DNA of 64,000 nucleotides from Arenicola marina (taxonomy: Eukaryota; Annelida; Polychaeta; Arenicolidae): the NCBI GenBank assembly GCA_964019135.1, contig OZ025263.1:25419639-25483638 (forward strand), read 5' to 3'. A program made the position numbers and the translations under genes. Positions 60,272 to 64,000 of the stretch are shown here, in pieces (position 1 is the first letter of the stretch; the number at the start of each line of letters is the position of its first letter). The notes beneath the pieces are model-generated. The model saw only the letters and a list, made by a program, of their open reading frames with translations. It was not told the origin of the DNA and did no database searches.

Positions 60272-63200
60272 GTTAGTAATTTGTCGGAATTTGTCTCCTT
60301 TCCCATATAACATAGGACCTAAAACGAAGATCGGTGGATTGGTTTATGAATTCTACGTATTATCGCCCGCGTATACACACGTGCATCTGCCGATCAGGTC
60401 GATAGATCTGGCCCTGGTTGTGCCACTTGTGGTCAGTGTACAAGCACAGGAAATCCACTGACACAGAAGGGGGGAGGGCGGTGCGCATTATTTGTATTCC
60501 CCCACCAGCAGGGTACGTGGGCTGTGGCCGCTAATTGAATTGGCCGCTGGGCGGTGGGTGGGGGTGTTTCCTGGGTTGCCCGGTGTATACTCGGATCGGC
60601 CGAACTGCGAATCGGCCAAAATATTTAAGGGGGGTGAGGGGATGGGGTGGTTTGGTGGGGGGGTGAATGGGTTGGGGGTGGGGGTCGCCGAGCCCGAGCC
60701 GCCATCGGATTAGTCTGCGCCTCGACGATTGGGTGACTGGCTTGGCGTCGGCCCTGATGGCTTCGGCATCGGGTGGGGGAGAGGGGAGGGGGCTGCGTCC
60801 GGCTCGCGTGGATTTAATCTGGTGTTTGGTGTCACTTTTGTTGTGTTGCTGGCTTAGTAATCATTAAGTTTTGGGAATTATCAACGGCCCCGTAACGAGC
60901 ATGGATAATGTTCATCACGCGGCCCATAATGAATATTGATAACGCGGAATTTGCATGCGGCCCGAACATTTTTCACACGATAATGATAACGCGGAAATTT
61001 GGTGTATCAGTTGGTTTATACAGCGAAAGATGGAAACTTATAAAGATTTAATAACAAATTTATTAAACAACGATAACTACCATTAAGTAACCACTACTGC
61101 CACTACTGTTACTACAACTCAGTCCGAATCTGCTTCTGGGGCTGGGGCTGGATCTTGGAGAGGGCGGGCGTCAGCGCAGTCATTGGGGGCAGATCACGCG
61201 ACTCCCAGCGCGCAGGAGGCCGAGTGGGGTCCTCTCTCGTCCTCGTACTCTCGGCCAATATCTAAAGAGCCTTGTGTTGATATCACGCGAGCTTTGCCGC
61301 ACGATACGGACAACCTCTTCCCTCAACACGAACTCCTCCTCGAGTGTAACAAGCTGCGATTCCCGCCACAGCAAATCAGCGAGTATGTACAAATTCAGGT
61401 TCCTTGAAAAGAATAATTTGACAAGTTATTGATAATGAAAGAAAACATCCAAAACAATTCTTTTTAAAGGAGCTATATAAGGGTATTTGATTATACATTA
61501 TTATTAGATTATACATCAGTGAAACCCGTCTATTAGCAGTTTTTAACTAGCTAGGTTAGTTTACCTTTCTTGCCGCGGTGGTTTAGCCGATGGTGCCACC
61601 CTTCCACGTCGTTGTTGGTCCGTGTCACGAGGCCAAACACGGACCACGTGGCTGGCGGGATGACGCCCTCCTACCCATGGCCATTGAGAATGCCACAAAA
61701 ATGAAATCGCGTGATATCAAAATGGATGAAGCTTCCGTGTGAAAAATGTTTCGGGCCGCGTGCAAATTCCGCGTTATCAATGCTCATTACGGGCCGCGTG
61801 AACGTTATCCATGCTCGTTATGGGGCTGTTGACAATTCCCAAAAATTTAGTGATTACTTTAGTGGCCCGGCCGTGAAGATTTCTCCTAAAAAAATCAGTA
61901 AATATTGGTCCCATCCCCGCCCCTTCACCCATACACACCCAGCCATGAGCGCTTAAATCCATTGATCACTCGTAGGCTATAGGGTCATAGGCGGCTGCCA
62001 GCCTCATGATCTACTCATGATTTACTACCCCCCCCCCCCTTCCCCAGCCGATGCCGAAGCCGACACCAAGCCAATCGTCGAGGCGCAGACTAATCCGCTG
62101 GCGGGCGGCTCGACGAACCCCCCCCCCCCCCCCCCCCCCCATTTTTTTCGGGTGTTCCAAAACATGCATAAATGACGATATGTTTAGGTTATGGTACGGT
62201 TTAGATATCCTAAATTCCTTACAGCCCTTACAAGTTATCATGTGCATGCGCTTCTACCTGACATCTGTCTGGGTTGTGTTACAGCTCTAGCTGTGGTGTG
62301 GTTGTACCTTGTGGTATGGGTCTATCACTGATTACATAGCTCTTTGTCACGCTGGTAACTGACATGCAAGAGAGCCATAAAGTGCAACCCATATGATACC
62401 AGAAATAGGTAGGGGTATCTGTTTTATCATGTAGTTACTTGCCCTAGCCAACCAGCAAAACTGATATCTGATAAGTGTGACATCTGATAAGAGATGCAAT
62501 CGGAGAGGGAGAGGTAATATTGTTAGTAGTTGTGACTGTTTGTATAAACATATCAATTGGTTTCATTGGCAGGACAGGATTAAGCAGGGATACAGGGGAG
62601 GGGGGGGGGGTCGAAATGCCAAAGTCCAGGTGCAGCTTATAATATGTAGTTTTCCGGAAATGGTTCTGGGTGCCTGCCAACCTGGTTTTCAGGCCAAAGT
62701 TGGTGCAGGTTCTAATATATATGCAGCTTCAAATAGGCAGTTTACAGTATTTGTTTTTAACAATACAAATGACAGTCTGAGAGGTGTGAAGTAACTTTTT
62801 CACATTAACACTGGTTGTTCCAGTGTGAGGTATAGGACTTGCCTCTAAAGTATAAGTTATACCGGTACTTCATAACCAGATATGCAAACAAATGTATGTA
62901 CCAGACCCTAAGAATACCTCTAGTGTACCTTAATACCCCTACCCCCACTGCCAGTTAATGAATCTGTGATATAATATTATACCTACATTAAGGTTACCCT
63001 GTGGTCTATAAGGTAGTACGTTCAACTATTGTTGGCGTGTGCTTTGATCAGGCGAGCCCAATCAGCAACTAGTGCATAGGTTTGACTATGTCTGTGCAAA
63101 TGTATATGTTTGTCAAGATGCAATGTCTTTCTTCACAAAGTGTAAGGGGTTACTCTACCTTGGCACTTCCCACTTGTCATGAGATGACATACACAGGTTG

Positions 63201-64000
63201 AAGCAGCCTACTGCGACCAGCCAACTAAATTAGATCAGACTGATATGACGTCGCATAGCTTCCCCTATTAAGGCTAAATAGCTCCAGCCACTGCCTGGCC
63301 ATAGCTTTGCAATATATATCTACTGTTATTTCTGAACACCTCTCATCCCAACTCTCTTTGTAGAAAGGACAGGAGCAAGAGTCAACTGGAGTGATCTATG
63401 TCGGCCACCTGCCCAAAGGATTCTATGAGAAACAGATGAAAAACTACTTCAAACAGTTTGGCAATGTCAACAAATTACGAATGTCAAGAAGCAAAAAGGT
63501 AAATGATTAATATTATTATAAAAATGCATATAGTTTTACTGCACTTGATAAGCAAAATGTTTTAACATATTTTCCTTGGAGGTTGTAACATGACTATTGG
63601 TCAGCATCGGATGGTTATTCATGATTAAATTGGTGTTGTAGCCCACTTTTTTGTGCAATATGCATTCCCAGTCTAAAATTTTACTGGTACAGGTGTATTA
63701 TGGCACAAAAATTTAAAGAATTCAGATATATTCATGACAGTGAGCTTTCTTCAATGACTGCTGGTATTTATCAGGATTATTTCAGTATATACTTCTCTTC
63801 ACAATATCTGCTGTCATTAATTATATTTGTATGAAACATGTTAAGCTGAAAGCTAACTGAAAGTTGCACACAAAAAATCACACAATTATAGCTTCTTTCT
63901 TCTACAATTTATAATACCTGTATTATTCCATGCATTTTTTTTCAGAACGGTGTAAGCAAAGGATATGCTTTTGTTGAGTTTGAGTCTGATGCCGTGGCCA
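60170..64000 (+). CDS. NIFK: NIFK-like nucleolar RNA-binding protein (first three exons, runs off the window)
   Basis: Three exons (60170-60271, 63364-63498, 63946 onward) join in phase 0. The protein starts [20 protein letters not shown] and enters a single RRM at about residue 42. The RRM has RNP2 VIYVGHLP, the loop [20 protein letters not shown], then RMSRSKK and RNP1 [10 protein letters not shown]. The VI-V-HLP, YF-QFG, SRSK and [10 protein letters not shown] pattern is that of the NIFK (MKI67IP) / yeast Nop15 family, which acts in 60S ribosome assembly in the nucleolus; the animal protein binds the Ki-67 FHA domain. The C-terminal part with the Ki-67-binding motif lies outside the window. 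The 3.1-kb first intron contains a fold-back element. The neighbouring DUF4587 gene has the same orientation, with no evident link. Confidence 0.9.
60680..62120. mobile_element. Fold-back element in NIFK intron 1
   Basis: The left arm (60680-60978) and right arm (61737-62120) are inverted copies. The inner about 105 bp pair almost perfectly (AACGAGCATGGATAA, TTGATAACGCGGAATTTGCA, GCGGCCCGAA). The outer parts share ATTAGTCTGCGCCTCGACGA, GGCTTCGGCATCGG and AGTAATCA with indels. The right arm has about 70 extra bases. A spacer of about 760 bp between the arms holds a short minus-strand open frame (61180-61392). I saw no target duplication at the outer ends, where G- and C-tracts lie. Confidence 0.8.
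61180..61392 (-). CDS. Unrecognised open frame inside the fold-back spacer
   Basis: It is seventy codons long and could extend a little upstream without a Met. It reads [20 protein letters not shown], then [20 protein letters not shown] and an Arg-rich end ([17 protein letters not shown]). The composition looks protein-like and helical, and its place between the inverted arms suggests a remnant of a transposon gene. I cannot assign it to a family, and chance is possible. Confidence 0.2.
   Translation of the reverse strand: MYILADLLWRESQLVTLEEEFVLREEVVRIVRQSSRDINTRLFRYWPRVRGRERTPLGLLRAGSRVICPQ
62121..63363. other. NIFK intron 1, remainder
   Basis: I see unique AT-rich sequence with a C-run at about 62120 and a G-run near 62600. 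No exon was recognised before the acceptor CTCTCTTTGTAG at 63363. Confidence 0.4.
63364..63498 (+). CDS. NIFK: NIFK exon 2 (RRM first half)
   Basis: This exon of 45 codons lies between the acceptor TCTTTGTAG and donor GTAAAT. RNP2 is VIYVGHLP, followed by [20 protein letters not shown] and the basic RMSRSKK. Confidence 0.92.
63946..64000 (+). CDS. NIFK: NIFK exon 3 (RRM second half, cut by the window edge)
   Basis: After the acceptor TTTTTTTTCAG it reads [18 protein letters not shown], containing RNP1 (KGYAFVEF). The exon continues past 64000. Confidence 0.92.

Noticed and set aside
1..64000. A multi-gene system such as a defence island, biosynthetic cluster or phage
   Set aside because: The window holds only two supported genes, both ordinary animal loci with introns. 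The unusual content lies in repeats at splice sites.

Overview
The window reads as nuclear DNA of an invertebrate animal, most likely an amphioxus (Branchiostoma) or another marine invertebrate. Coding sequence is sparse and split into short GT-AG exons. The rest is full of minisatellites, poly-C/poly-G tracts, miniature inverted-repeat elements and a tRNA-derived SINE. The amphioxus guess rests on tandem repeats that carry a gene's own 5' splice site (I recall these from amphioxus genes as 'mirage' minisatellites) and is an inference. There are no bacterial, viral or CRISPR features.

Layout. 1-30 kb: no gene I can support. It holds about a dozen minisatellites (units of 10, 20, 24, 28, 29, 33, 36 and about 50 bp), two pairs of old dispersed repeats (R1 at 1-431 and 10495-11050; R2 at 6895-7180 and 12378-12660), several inverted-repeat elements, and a complete SINE with a 15-bp target-site duplication. 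30.4-56.9 kb: one multi-exon plus-strand gene. I could chain 17 exons with consistent phases at every junction (566 codons plus stop, 5' end not found). It encodes a DUF4587-type, proline-rich N-terminal half, as in vertebrate C21orf58 and PRR29, joined to a C-terminal half of about 280 residues that I do not recognise. 57-60 kb: intergenic, with two miniature transposons and a local duplication. 60.17-64.0 kb: the first three exons of a NIFK orthologue (nucleolar RRM protein that binds the Ki-67 FHA domain), running off the window; its first intron holds a 1.4-kb fold-back element.

The most interesting signal is how tandem repeats sit on the splice sites of the DUF4587 gene. A 38-copy, 50-bp array (54181-56077) repeats the last 12 exon bases plus the GTAAGA donor. 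A 14-copy, 44-bp array (about 42125-42766) repeats a consensus branch point and pyrimidine tract and ends at the acceptor AG. A 114-bp tandem duplication (52334-52561) copies an exon end plus its donor. Two further arrays start at or just after donors (51236 and 33232) and keep the upstream exon's frame open for more than 110 codons. Different stages of one process, repeat birth at splice junctions, appear to be visible in one gene.

The two genes are in the same orientation and show no sign of working together. Nearly all other long open frames are by-products of minisatellites whose units lack stop codons.
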